A stretch of 64,000 bases of DNA from Oegoconia quadripuncta (Eukaryota > Arthropoda > Insecta > Lepidoptera > Autostichidae): NCBI GenBank assembly GCA_949316235.1, contig OX438742.1, positions 13,329,315 to 13,393,314 of the forward strand, in the 5' to 3' direction. How positions within the stretch are numbered: the stretch's first letter is position 1; every line of letters starts with the position of its first letter. The translations under genes were made by a program, and so were the position numbers. Below, piece by piece: positions 1 through 12,700 of this stretch. The notes under the pieces were generated by a model that was not told where the DNA came from, did no database searches, and saw only the letters and a program-made list of their open reading frames with translations.

Positions 1-810
1 TTTTTATACTGATTTTGATTTCACACAAAGAAATAAAAAAAAAGCTTGGGACATTTCGTACGCAACTTCGTCCACTTCATGTGGCTTCCACACCTTACCG
101 TCATTTCTGGCAATCTCTGTAGAAAATGACCCTCATTTGGAATTGTTCGGGTCATTTCTACTGTTTTGTAAATTAATATACTCTTTGGTCTAGGTATGAA
201 TTTGTATGACCTTAAAATAAGAACATTGATCATCTTTTTAATTTTGTTTATAATCATTCCTTAATCGTGTTTTAACATTGGTATTTAGAAAAAGAACGGA
301 AGAAAAAGAAGAAAAGCGCTAATCTTTCAAAATTCAATCACAGATACTATACTGTACAAAATGTGTTTGTTGTGCCCATTCACAATCGTGGAAGTTTGCA
401 CTAAAGATAGTTTTTGTACACAGATTGTATGACTGACGACATAGTTAATTGTTATGACAGCACCTATTAATACGGGTCAGTCAAAAATCACATTAATTAT
501 TAATGTAATGCTGTTTTTACCTTGATTTCGTACCTGCGCCTTTTGCCTGTGCAGGACAAAGGATTCCATATTCGAATGAGGAAGACTACGTGAGTCTGAA
601 CAATATTACACAATGGTTAATTACCGTTCAGTTTTCAATAATGTGCTTAGGATTCGATTAGTCAAATGCTTTTTAACTTTGAGATCCTCTTAATTATAAT
701 GCCTCTATCGTGTCGCTGTCATTCAAAGCAGCGGTATTTGGATGTTAGTAATGCATTAACAACTTCACACAAGTTCCATTGAAGGCCCTAAAATAATAAA
801 ATATTTTTTT
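1..810. other. No recognisable gene
   Basis: AT-rich sequence with only short open frames lacking domain-like composition. It may be intergenic or intronic DNA downstream of the channel gene. Confidence 0.5.
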
Positions 811-1607
811 TCAACGACATGATATCATTTGTTGACGGTCAATTTAAATCTATTGGAAATAAAAATAGGGCTTATATACATTTCTCTGTCACTCAGTATG
901 TGCATGTTACTAACGTTTCGGTAAGGGAAATCATCTGTGGTAAAATAAGCGGCGCAAGAAATCCACAGAATCATTGTTGTCCTTTTTTGTAATAAAAAGT
1001 CTTTTTTGGTCGAAGTAAGTACATCAAGCGTGTTTGTCATTCTAATAGATGTTGTTTTGACATAAAACCGCTTAGTAGAGGTCGTCAGAAAGCAAGTGGT
1101 CTAAACTATCATATTAAACTTTACCAATATAACTTTAGTATCATGTTGAAAATTAGAACGTAAATAGTATAATATGTTGCCTAAATATTAGTTGGATCAA
1201 TTTGTAGCTAATATAATTTGTGTAAAGATGAAGTTGCCGTGTGCTAGGTGGTCTATACACTGCATCTTCATCTCTATATAAATTAGATTAGCTACAAATT
1301 GATACAACTAATATTTAGGCGACATATGAGAGTAGACTATTCACATTCTAGTTTTAAAGATGATACTAAGCAGATATATATATTTATTCAGTTTCTAATA
1401 CCACACAAATAATATTTAATTACACTTGTGTATATATAAGTAGCAAGATCAACCAGAACAAGTTAATGTGTGTGTTGGTTTCTTACGCCGCGGCTTTATG
1501 CGCGGCGGATGATTTACATTTCCGACACGATTAAATACAATAAGCCCTATTATTTCTAGTAGATTTAAATTGACAATCAACAAATGATACCATGTATCGT
1601 ACGTTGG
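811..1607. repeat. Fold-back element with long imperfect inverted repeats (MITE-like)
   Basis: The two halves are imperfect reverse complements. The outer arms pair 815-1000 with about 1440-1600: both hold atcatttgttga, caatttaaatct and agggcttat, then a region around the GC-rich tract near 1487-1515. An inner hairpin pairs about 1137-1233 with 1263-1365, with long exact runs such as cctaaatattagttg and caatttgtagctaat. No transposase frame is present, so it would be non-autonomous. Superfamily is unknown; arm ends near 811 and 1607 are approximate because the arms are diverged. Confidence 0.65.
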
Positions 1608-4600
1608 AATAAATGCTTGAAGTTTGAATGATGACTAAAATAATATTCTTAATGATATGTTAAACCAGTTGCAGTTGTATTAAATATTTAGACCTGTTGC
1701 CATCGTAGCTAATTCTATTACTAAACAGACACCCCTAATTAAATCGAAAATGTTCCGTCTTTCACGACCTATACCTCAATATCACAACTCCCGCCATCAG
1801 ATGGGTTGGCCCTTTTCCTCCTTCCCAGTAACCCACACAGCAAATACCTATATTAAACTTACTCAACATCTCGTCACTTTCTTAATTTTGGTTTGTATAA
1901 AAGGACCTACCTATTATCAAAGAACAGATATGCTAAATGTTGAATTTGCCCATTAATGTTTTCATTTATTAAAACTGTATCAATTATGGCGAATGTATGT
2001 ATGTAATATCTATTACTCATTCTACGCAACACGATTAGTTCGACAACTAAGTAATAGGTATATTATGATATACCTACGTACATATTAGTTTAAATAACTT
2101 AACACGTTCACGGACACTGAACCAGTCGCAATAGGTAGATGTTTTATTATTATTAAGTACGTCTATAGGCGTTCAGTGTTCGCCAATGTGTTAAGAATAC
2201 CCAAGAAGATAAACAACTTCGTTTTGAGCGACTTTTGGAAATTCATAAACAATTAGGTAGGTAAATGCACCATAGTTTGGTCGAGCTGATGTTAAAAAAA
2301 TTCCAAACTTTACCTAAAAGTGGTAGAACTTTGGGAGGACTGGATATCTCATCTCAAACTAATGGAGAATTTATGGAAAGTAATGATTTTAATAAGAATT
2401 CCTATAAGCACTGCGATACTTGTAGTCCCTAGTGTGTTATTTCCTCTACAATTTTATTTAGTTCTCTATAGGCTAAGTGCATGTACCGCACGACGTTTAT
2501 GATCATATATATATACGCAGTTGGGAAATTAAAATAATTTAAAGGAGATTAAAATTACCTATATACATATAGGTACATACATATGCAGATATTAACGGAG
2601 AGTGGACTACACATGTATAAGTAAGTATGGACACATCTTCCTTCACTTACCTCTTTCATTCGAGGTGTTTAAAATAATAATTAAGGACCATATTATATGA
2701 AGGAAAGTATACAGGTTTGGAATCCTACACGTAGGTACTTCAAATTACATAAACGTGTCTAATTTAATTTCTAAAACCGTTCAACTATCTAATAAAAATA
2801 CATACAGCTGAACACAGATATTCCTTTCCTGATTTTTGATTTAAGTCGGTTAAAAAAAGGAAGGATTAGCATAGAAATTAGAAAAAAATGGATAACTGAC
2901 TAATACAAACTTTAGGGGATGGCTTTACTAAAACTTATCAAAAGGTACGAAGAGAGCAACGACATTAACTAGAAGTCTGGCAAAAAAGGACTTGAGACCC
3001 AAAACTAGTTAAATGAAAAAGTGGTGAGAATGTTTCTACAAAAACGCGACTTAATCCATTAGATCATTAGAAATACCACCAGGAACGCAAATAATTCTAT
3101 AGGCATAATACAGTGCATAAGGAAAAGACATATCCAAATCCACGAAATATCCGAAAAAAGATGAGAAACAAACAGTAGCGATTAGAATACGAACAAGAAA
3201 ATTTATCAATCAAGCTCTAAATTTGACTACAAAGGACCTCAATGTAAAACGATTTGTCAAAATGATTAGTGCATCAGAATGGAAATTTGACTAAGAAAAT
3301 ATTAATTTAGCAAGCAATTAGTCAAGGTGGGAGGAGATTTAAGTAGTATTTTACTACAGATTATGAAGGCTGATATATACCGCGAGGAATGAGTTCAAAA
3401 AAGGCTTCTGCCCCTCATTGAGAATCATAGGATATCTACATTATTTAGCAGGCGTTGGCTTCCTGCCCTTACTCAGGGGTTAACACTGACCAATAGGGTT
3501 ACTAAGGAATTATATAAGGTCAACAAGATGGTATTTGTAGAAAAAATAATTAATCCATTAACCATACCGATACCGTTCAATCCAACTACACTGGGCAGTA
3601 TTAAGCAGTAACTTAAAAAAAATATTAAAGCTACAACGTGCATCGATTTGTTAAAAAGTGGAATGTGGAATCTAAAAACCTGACAAATAATAAGCTTGTC
3701 CAAACTCTAATAGCAAAGTACGATTGCAAGAAAAATAGAATCAACCTGATGTATTTATCTTAATCAGAAATAAAAATTACCTAAGTATAGATTCCAAATT
3801 ACATTTAACTTTTTAAATCTTACAAAAATAATAGGTGTTAATATCGAAACTACAAAACCACAAAGCTATTTATGTCTGCGACACGATACTCACTTCGTAA
3901 GTAATTTTTAGAGATTTCTTTTATTGTATGCAGTTTCAGAATAAGACAACTTACATTACACAGACATGCGATTTTGTCAAGACATTCCCGGTGTCGATTT
4001 TCAAACAGCCATGGAGTGCGATTTTTGTTTTAAATCGACGACGTAGTTCCACAGCTCAACTATCCCTACCTCTAATAATTTGAGGCTTCTCCAACCTAGC
4101 CCATCTCAATAGCTCACCCTGTATACATTACAATATAAAACAACATAAATTGTTCTAAAAATAGTAATAAAATCTGTATGATTAATGCGAAAAACTTTTT
4201 TGTTCTATTTTAGATCTATAGACTTTCGCCCTTATTGTATGTCAATATCCTGAGACACTGATAAAACCCTCATCGGTTGGGAGCGACTAAAACGCAAAAA
4301 AGTTAAGTATTCAAATGCCTAAAATGAAAGTTTAAACTCGGACATCAACAGCTATAAGAGCTCATCAGGCACAGCCTCCTCTATCTAAAGCTTGTACGGG
4401 AAAATCGATCACTCATTGCAGATCAGTGGCTTTGTGTCAGGCTAGTAGACCTGACACTATTTTCAATCTGACTCTGTAGATCACCGACTTGTCTTAGCAC
4501 CTGCTTTCAATTGAAAAGAAGTGTTACTAGTCGGTCACTTACCCACGGAAGATAACCATCTTCGCTAATTGAAAATGAACAGCGACTGCGTTCAAAAATC

Positions 4601-6160
4601 AATTTGCTAAATCAGATTGCCTATGCTGTACGTCAAAAGCAAAATAAGCTCGAAAATTATGTTTGTGACAAACTTGTGTGCAAATGTTGATGTCTTAATG
4701 GAAATATGTCTTCAACAAATAAGCTAGTTTTTTATAATACAATAGGTATGCGTATTAGTTACCATGAAACTTAGCCATTTCGCGTTTTAGATGTTTTGTT
4801 ATATATATACCTATATATTAATTCATGAGATCGTCAAAACTCATATACGTAAGTCCAATATATCTGTGTGAACGGAGCTATAAAATGACTAGCATCAGTT
4901 CACACAGTTTACATTAGATACAATTACTTACTATACCTATCACACATGACATTTATGTTAAATACAATACAATTTTTGATTATTTCGAACTACAATACTA
5001 AGTAGACAAGGGTTAAAGGTGACCTTCCACCAGAAATGCAATGCAAGCAAGCATCATTATACTAAGGCATCATCACATCAATCAAGAATCATTATAAAAT
5101 CATTATGTTTAGATGAAATTAAATTTCACGACCAACAAGATGTAACTTTAACCAACCATTTCAAATACGAAGTACGTATCAATAGCGGCGCTTCATGAAA
5201 AGTGGCATAATTTTAGCTCACTTGGGATTCTAAGCTGCTTCTTAACTTTGTGCTGAAACTGATCAATCACAAAGCGAGTTTAATGGATTTACCACATTGA
5301 AACGCAGCATACGTAATAAGTAAGACTCAATATATCCCGTTTTTGTCTGCTTTGGTTGTCTTGCTAAGTGGACGATCACCCTAGACCGTAGTCGAGTCAC
5401 TGAACCTATTTTGCCACATTGGATTATATAATACTTAGTTTTATTACAGTGATAGTACACTGTCTAATTATATCATTACTTCTTATTAAACAAGTGAGCA
5501 TAACATTATTATCAAACTATTAATAAAATACATAGGTAGGTACGGTCGTCCTCCAGCGGTGACGGTAGCGGTACCTAACGCAATGCCTATTTGTAGTCGA
5601 TTGTATTCGCAATAGCTATCAATGGAAAAAAATGGCACCACGGTCTGAAATCGTGTTCGTTTCAATGCATTTTATAAAGAATGGAAATCTCTTTTGCTAA
5701 CTCGTAAAATAGTTTAAGAGGGCTTAATCCGTCCAGTTGCGCCCTTATCGGATAATACATTTGTTTTTAAATACAATAAACATCTGCTGATCTGCACTCC
5801 AAAAGCCTTAAAGCTAATTGTAAATAGTACCTAAATAGCTTTAATTGCGGATATTTTGGAGAATTTAAAAATTATTGATAAAAACGGCATCATCAATACA
5901 TCTCTGAAAAATAACCCGTATCAAAGCTATTTAGATATTATTTATAATTAACTTTTAGACTTGTCATGTTCTGGTCAGATCGATTTTATTTATTTATTTT
6001 GTATTTAAAAGGAAATCTTAATTTATCCAATGAGGGCGCCACTGGACGGAATAAACTATCTTAAACTTTAACGAATGTGGTCACAATGCCAGGTATTACT
6101 GTATGTTTTTAATAGGTAGGCATGTGACAGTCCGCACTTCTACCCCTGTGATATGATTAT
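1608..6160. other. AT-rich non-coding stretch, nothing recognised
   Basis: About 4.5 kb without splice-consistent exons or TE protein similarity that I can read. The tract 2880-3370 looks like a decayed, purine-rich coding remnant on the plus strand but has too many stops to assign. Confidence 0.45.
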
Positions 6161-6166
6161 TTTATT
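6161..6166 (-). promoter_or_regulatory. Candidate poly(A) signal for the channel gene
   Basis: AATAAA on the minus strand, about 270 bases past the channel stop codon. More copies of the same hexamer lie further on near 5985-6000. In AT-rich DNA the hexamer is common, so this is only a candidate. Confidence 0.35.
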
Positions 6167-6437
6167 TTGGCATGTGCCTACCGTCAATGCAATCAGGTCA
6201 TGTTTAATTCGTTTTGTAAAGATGAAGCAATATAAGAAATTATATAATTTTTTTTAAACTTGACACACTTTGAAGCGTGTTAACATATTTGATCATTCTA
6301 AAATCCTCATGTGGTATCAAAAATAATGAGTTCCTAAAGATAAGTAAGTCTAAACGATCACCGTTTTAATTACATTTAAACCAAATTGAGTTGGCATCAT
6401 TTGCGAATTTGCTTTCAGTTAATTATCGCATATAAAT

Positions 6438-6735
6438 CTACTTTGGTGAGTCCTGTTTTACGCGTTTCACACGTAGTGATTTACTGCGCGGTTCGGCAAT
6501 GAGCGGTAGGAGCCCTGGAGACCGTTCAATGCTGAGAGAATGACCGCGCTCTCGGTTCGGCATAGGCTTGTTGAGCATGAATAGGGAGGTATTAAGCGCC
6601 GAGCTCATGGGAATATCGATATCACTGTAGATAGAGCAATCTCCGCCTCTCGGGATGTCACTCCTTAACTCAGATGCTTGCATAGATGTCACGTCGTCGC
6701 CGGAATCGATGTCTTCATCATCAGTGTCGATGATT
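6438..6735 (-). CDS. Cngl: CNG channel terminal coding exon
   Basis: 298 bp from the acceptor aactttcag/AATCATC to the stop codon at 6440-6438. The first base completes an Arg codon. The 98-residue tail starts with the acidic run [12 protein letters not shown], is rich in Ser and Pro, and ends with the basic [14 protein letters not shown]. It follows the coiled coil and is not part of any domain I recognise; long variable tails are usual in insect members. The intron before it (6736-6919) is only 184 bp. Confidence 0.88.
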
Positions 6736-9700
6736 CTGAAAGTTAAGATCCATTTATGTAGTAACTTCTTTTTATTCAAGTTTACGATCTTGAGAAGTCA
6801 AGTTAGGTAGTAATTGTTATTTCGCTTTGCAATTCGTGACAATATCGTACCTACCGCTCGCAAAAATACAAACGCAACAGCTTTCTATGAAAAGGTAGGT
6901 ATAATTTGTTTATACCAACCTCGAATTAAGTGCTATTTTGTTGATTCTCTGCTTTATTCGAGCTTGCTCTTCACCGACATCCGCCAACAGCCCTTGCAGA
7001 CGGTTATTCAGCATTTCAACAGTTGTTTCTAATTGACGTACCGTTTCCTCTAAACTCTTTTGGGTGCACTGCGCATTCTCGAACACGGTTTCATCTAAAA
7101 GTCCATCCTGTAAATTAAAACAATAACATTGTAAAATATAGTATTTAGTATTTCTAAGCATTCTGCCCTAATTCGGAATTCGGAAATTGCTAGATTGTTG
7201 GCAGTCTCCGAGAAGGAATCCGGGCATTGGTTGCACGCGTTACCTTCTGTCAATTTAGGGACGGTATTGGACCCCAGTTCACTACGTATTGCTGTTTGCC
7301 TTAGGCTCGGGGCCAATGTTTGTTCAACGCATCGTTGCATTTGTGGCCAGCAAGTGGACAATCTTGGTCGTCATGGGCTTTCGTGCTCCAGAAGTGCCGG
7401 TCGTGTATTTAGGCAATGTACCCTCAATGACCTCATTCGTCGGTCTCTTGCTTCTGCCTCAGTTCCCTCAACCCTGGAACCCTCGGGAATGTCATCTGTG
7501 GATGGCAAGAGACCTGACGGTTGCACTCTGGTGCCTTGGCGACTCGGTCGCTCTCTGGTATGGGATGCCACATGTGTTGACACCTTGGCCCCGTCTTACG
7601 TGCAGAGCTCTGCCCGCAAGCCTGGTGCTGCTGCCGATCTCGCCCAGATAGTAAAGTGCCGCAAATCAAAAATCTGCTAATTATGAGTTTGCGGCACTTG
7701 CCTTCGAGACTCTGGGCCCCTGGTCTTCAGACACCAAACAATTCGTAAAGGCGGTGTCTGATAAGCTAATTGTGGCATCAGGTGATATAAGGGCGGGCTC
7801 TTTTTTCGCTCAAAGATTAAGCCTAGCTATTCAGCGGGGCAATGCAGCCAGTGTGTTGGGGACAATGCCCCAGGTGGGAGAGCTGGACGCGATACATTTT
7901 TTGTAATTATGTAAATATTATGTTATTTCTATTGTAAACTATTTGAAATTAAAATAATTCCTAAATATAGTATTAATGTACCTACTACCAAAAGAATAAT
8001 AAATTATCATATAGTATTGCTTATACTTTACAATTCCTGTTAAGCTATTGGTAATATCATTTGTTACGAATAAAGTTTTAGTATACTTATATATACCTCC
8101 ATTGAAATTTAAGTCGACTCCTATTTATTGACTGACTGCCTCACAATCTTATGAAAATTATGATTGCCGTAAGAGACGATTGAGGGATAGTTTGGGAGCA
8201 TATAGCATAGACTAGTAATGGACAGACGACATCATTATTGGTGCGGTATTTAACTATCCAACTAATTTAGATGGATAAATTTGGATGTTTGTTTATTTGT
8301 TTCAATCACGGCGAAATTTATGAACGGATTTATATAATTATATATGTAACTAATATAACTACTATAAATGCGAGAGTTATACATATACGATATAGAATAT
8401 TTCGCCCGCGTGGAATTACTGTATCGCGGTTTTTTGTGTTCAGGGGAAGACTAGCCTGCATCTGTCTCCTTCCTCTCTATCAAATTTCAATACGATCGGC
8501 ACAGAGATTTAATTGTGAAAAGGTAACAAACAGATACACAGACAGTTGCTTTCGCATTTGTATATTTGTGTGGATTATATTGTTAATAAACCACAACACT
8601 TTGTTGAATTTTTCTCTTTCTCTATTGTTTAATTTATTCGTATTACGATGATATTTTATAGATGCAACCTTCATCTTGAAATAAGCTATTCCATGCGGGT
8701 GAAACCGCGGACGGAGAGCTAGTTCCCAATAAAGCTGCAATGATTAAACCGCCTGTCCAACGTGGAGATTAGTGTCAATCCTGCTATGGGTAGCGAAGGC
8801 GAAGAGAAATGAAAGAGATGTAGGTATATCCCGTATACATAGATATAGGTTGATGAGGTGACAGGTCAACGAACGTTTCGAATGCTCACGGTGGAGAGAC
8901 ACTTCTTGGGATAGAACGCACCCAAATTTTACGTTATTTGGTTCAGTTTTTTTATCTTTATATGGATTATTTCAGTATATTTATAAGCAATTAAAATAAA
9001 TTAGCAACAAACAGCTGACATTTTATTTTGTGCACTGACCTTACGTAACAATTGACAGCCGCGCTCTGTGAGTGACGCTCTTGCATCAGGGTAGTCGACT
9101 AAAGCTTCCCATAAATCCCTTTTGGCCAAACAAAATAAATCGGAATAGCCCAAAGCTCGGACGTTAGCTGTCCTCCTATTTCCGGTTCGGTTACCAGCAA
9201 TCTCTAAAACGCTCACTTCTCCAAATACTGAGCCAGCACTAAGTGTAGCCAAAACCGTTTTGCCGTCATCTGCCACTACTTGGAGTCGGCCTCTCTTTAC
9301 AATATACATCTCTTTACCGACATCACCTTTCCTGCAAATATAGTCACCAGGACTAAACACCTGCAACCTCAATTTTAGCACCAACGCTTCCAGGAGTCCA
9401 GGATCGCAATCTTGAAATATTCTTACTTTCCTCAATGTTTCAAGGTGTACCCTTATAGCAATTTCTGCTTTCAGTTTGTCCGGTAATGAGGATAATACAT
9501 TTTCTTCATCCAGTGCTCCGCTTTGAGCCCAAGTATACGCAAACCATCGGATCACACGGGCTTCCAATTCACCGCTAACTTTTCGAAAAGCCATGTACTG
9601 CTTTACCCCGTCCATCTTATTTTGAAACTCTACCCTGGCAACGTTCATGTTCGAAATCATAGATCCAATATTTCCTACTATAGTCGCAAATATGAGAACA

Positions 9701-12700
9701 CCTGCCAAAAAGTCTGCTACGACGAATAAATATTCGGCATCTATTTCTGGTTGTGGCGTCTCCCCAATAGTAGTGAGAGTTAAAGTCGACCAATAAAAGC
9801 TGTAGATATATTGATGAGCGAGTGACTCGTTGCGGGCGCCAGTCAAATTATAGACCCAATTGTCGGTTCCAAACCCAATCGCGTAGCTTATAGCGAAATA
9901 TAAACAAGCATTCCAGTGGATAAGTACCAATATCGCCATAACGACCTGTAATGAAACGATCGGTGTTATGTTATTAGAATTTCGAAACTAAGTGTTGTAC
10001 AGATTTTTGATGTCTTTAATTACAAGACATAATGTTACCTTGCAAATCCTGAAGGCGTTCGGATAACTAGTTGCTGTTTCAGTTCGATCAAACCACTCCC
10101 ACATTCGAGGCAGGCGAAATAGTCGATTAAGTCGCACAATAACAGGGCACGGCAAACGTTTCTGGAACACAACCAATATTGACAGTACAGTAATAACAAA
10201 GTTAAAGAATGTGTCTGGCTTGACATCTTTTGTTGCTTTATTGTTCTTTACTTCATTTAAGATTTCGATGAAAGTTTCTATGCTAATTGATGTCGCATGT
10301 TGTGAATTGACCATCGTGGGAGAAACTTTATGTCCAACAGTGGACTTCTATTAGGCTCTCCATGTGATGTGAATGTTTTGTGAAAAAATACTCACATAGT
10401 CACATGATCCTGGTCTCCACCAATAGTAAGCGATGTCAGTTGGGAGTGAAGATATTAAATCGTATTTCCAGGAATCCGACTTGAGGTAGTGCCGTCTGAG
10501 CATTTTCGGATCTTTCACCAGCAGTCCTTGTTCTAGATATCCTGCGAAAATTATTGACACATTACAAGCATTAATGTGATTCTTTAAGATGATTATCTAC
10601 TCACTGCATCTTGCACAATTTCCGAGTCCCTTATATTTGACAAGGCGAAATGGTTGATCAATCGATCACAAGTCACAAGTTACTGAAGATAGTGCCGCTA
10701 CACACAAGAGCCGCAATGCAATATTTGTACGGAAAAAGCAACTAGGCAGGGTCGAATGTTTGTCCACACGTTAGCTAAATTTGATGACGCAAGGCGCGGC
10801 TCAGAGTGTGGGTGTCAAATTGTTGATTTGCGAGCTCACTTGGAAAGCAATACCCGTAACTTACATTGTCGTAAATGATATCGATTGTAAGGTTTTTACG
10901 GTATCGATTAAATGACATATTGTCGATCTTAAAGTTGTGTAGGACAATTGGATGACTGGATATTACTCCTATTACAGCTTTAACAAGTTTACTGCTGAAC
11001 GTAACACGTTCACACAGCCGTTATATTTAAGGAATGACAGCCTGAATAGTTTTTTAAATCTTGCACCATTTTAGTTCGACACCAAGTTATATACTTACCA
11101 ATAGAAATTAGAACTCTAAAATGTCGTTCGCTTGCACACACACGCTCACAAAGTCTAATACAACACACGCGCAGCATGACTCGCTCGGCTGACAAAGTTG
11201 GTTAGTTATAATTTATTTACTCGAACAGCAAAAGTTCAGCTCATCATCAATAATACTGAACTTACCTTCGTGTATATGGACGACTGTGTCCATGAGATAA
11301 ATCGCATCGCACAGATAGTCCAGTATAAACCAGGCGATTGTTAGGTTATCCAACTCCCAGAATACAGCTCGGCCAATGACAAACACCACATTGTACAGGA
11401 TCGCCAGAGATACCACGGCCAACCACTGCGAACATAATGTCGATTTTTATAACAATGACAAATTTGTACGGGTTATGGTGAAATTTATGGCGATATCTTG
11501 TACCAGCTGTTGTACTGTAATTCCGAATACTCGATAAAAGCAATGACCACGACTGCCGACACACAGTACCGTAAGCATACAAAGTATATTGGCCGCTCGC
11601 TCTAAGTACTTTGCCGTATAGGTGACCGTGTTGATGCTTTAAGGAAAAAAAGAGATATGAACATGGAAAAGGACATTCATTCATCTCACAGCAATGATCT
11701 AATCTAACAGTAAATTCAATATTTCCTGCACAGTAATAACTTTATTAGTACACATCCTCATTAATATTAGAAATGTAAAGTGAATTAGTGTCCGAATGGA
11801 TTTGCACAAATTTTGATTGAGGGAATTTGAAACAAGTAGAACGATGTAACGTATGTGACGTCATAGTAAATATTCTGTCTCATCGTTTAATTCTTAATAT
11901 ATAAAAAACATGTAGTTAACAAAACTAAATAACAAAGTTCTAAACAATCCACGTACTGGCTCCATAATCAGACTCTCGAAACCAAGTGCAATATAATGGA
12001 CTCGTCAAAACAAATCATACGAACCCAAACTCGAGGGTTTTACTAGTAGCCACTGAAGAGTACCACCGTTCACCCTCGATACTAAGAGTTATATGCCTAT
12101 TGGTCTCGTTAAAACGAATCATATGAGCCCACTGAAGTGTACCACCATCCACCCCCTGGCTCAATCATTAGATCAGCGCCAAGATATCAAATTATAGTAT
12201 TGTTATCCGAAACACATATGCATACCAAATTTTACGATAATTAAAGTAGGTTAAATTTGACTTCCAACATTTGTTACTTACAAATCAAGCTAATATAAAA
12301 GCGTATTAAAAAGATAAGGGCAGTAGTAAGGTTTACGTACATGGTAATGGCCTCGTAATGTTGGATCAAAAGCGAGTTTCAGTCCACAGAAGAGTTTCGA
12401 TCTCTGAACATGATAAATAGGCTCCTCTGGGTCCGTAAATGTTTGTGCGGAAAATTTGTCCAGGAACCAGTCCGGAGGCTTCGAAGGACTCTCACCACTG
12501 ATGCGGCAACGGACAGCCTTGGTAAGCCGAGAAACCTGCCGCTTGAACAAGTTACCGCTATGGGCCGCTTCATTAACTGCCTGTAATAGAAAAAATGAAG
12601 TTACTTTCTGTAAATCAGACATCATCAACAGCCTTACATGTTCCTACTGTTGGGCCAAAGCCTCTTCTCACTGGGAGAGGGTGTGGGTCGTAATAGATTT

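Noticed and set aside
6912..6919. Alternative donor GTATAA for the coiled-coil exon
   Set aside because: It would join the last exon in phase 0 and give a stop within a few codons; GTTGGT keeps the frame open to the natural end.
7289..7669. Additional genes from the four overlapping frames in the 7.2-7.7 kb region
   Set aside because: They are shadows of the endonuclease frame at 7195-7680; only that frame has the family motifs.
8271..8740. Plus and minus open frames of 126 and 86 codons
   Set aside because: They lie in the Helitron-like repeat and have no protein similarity that I can recognise.
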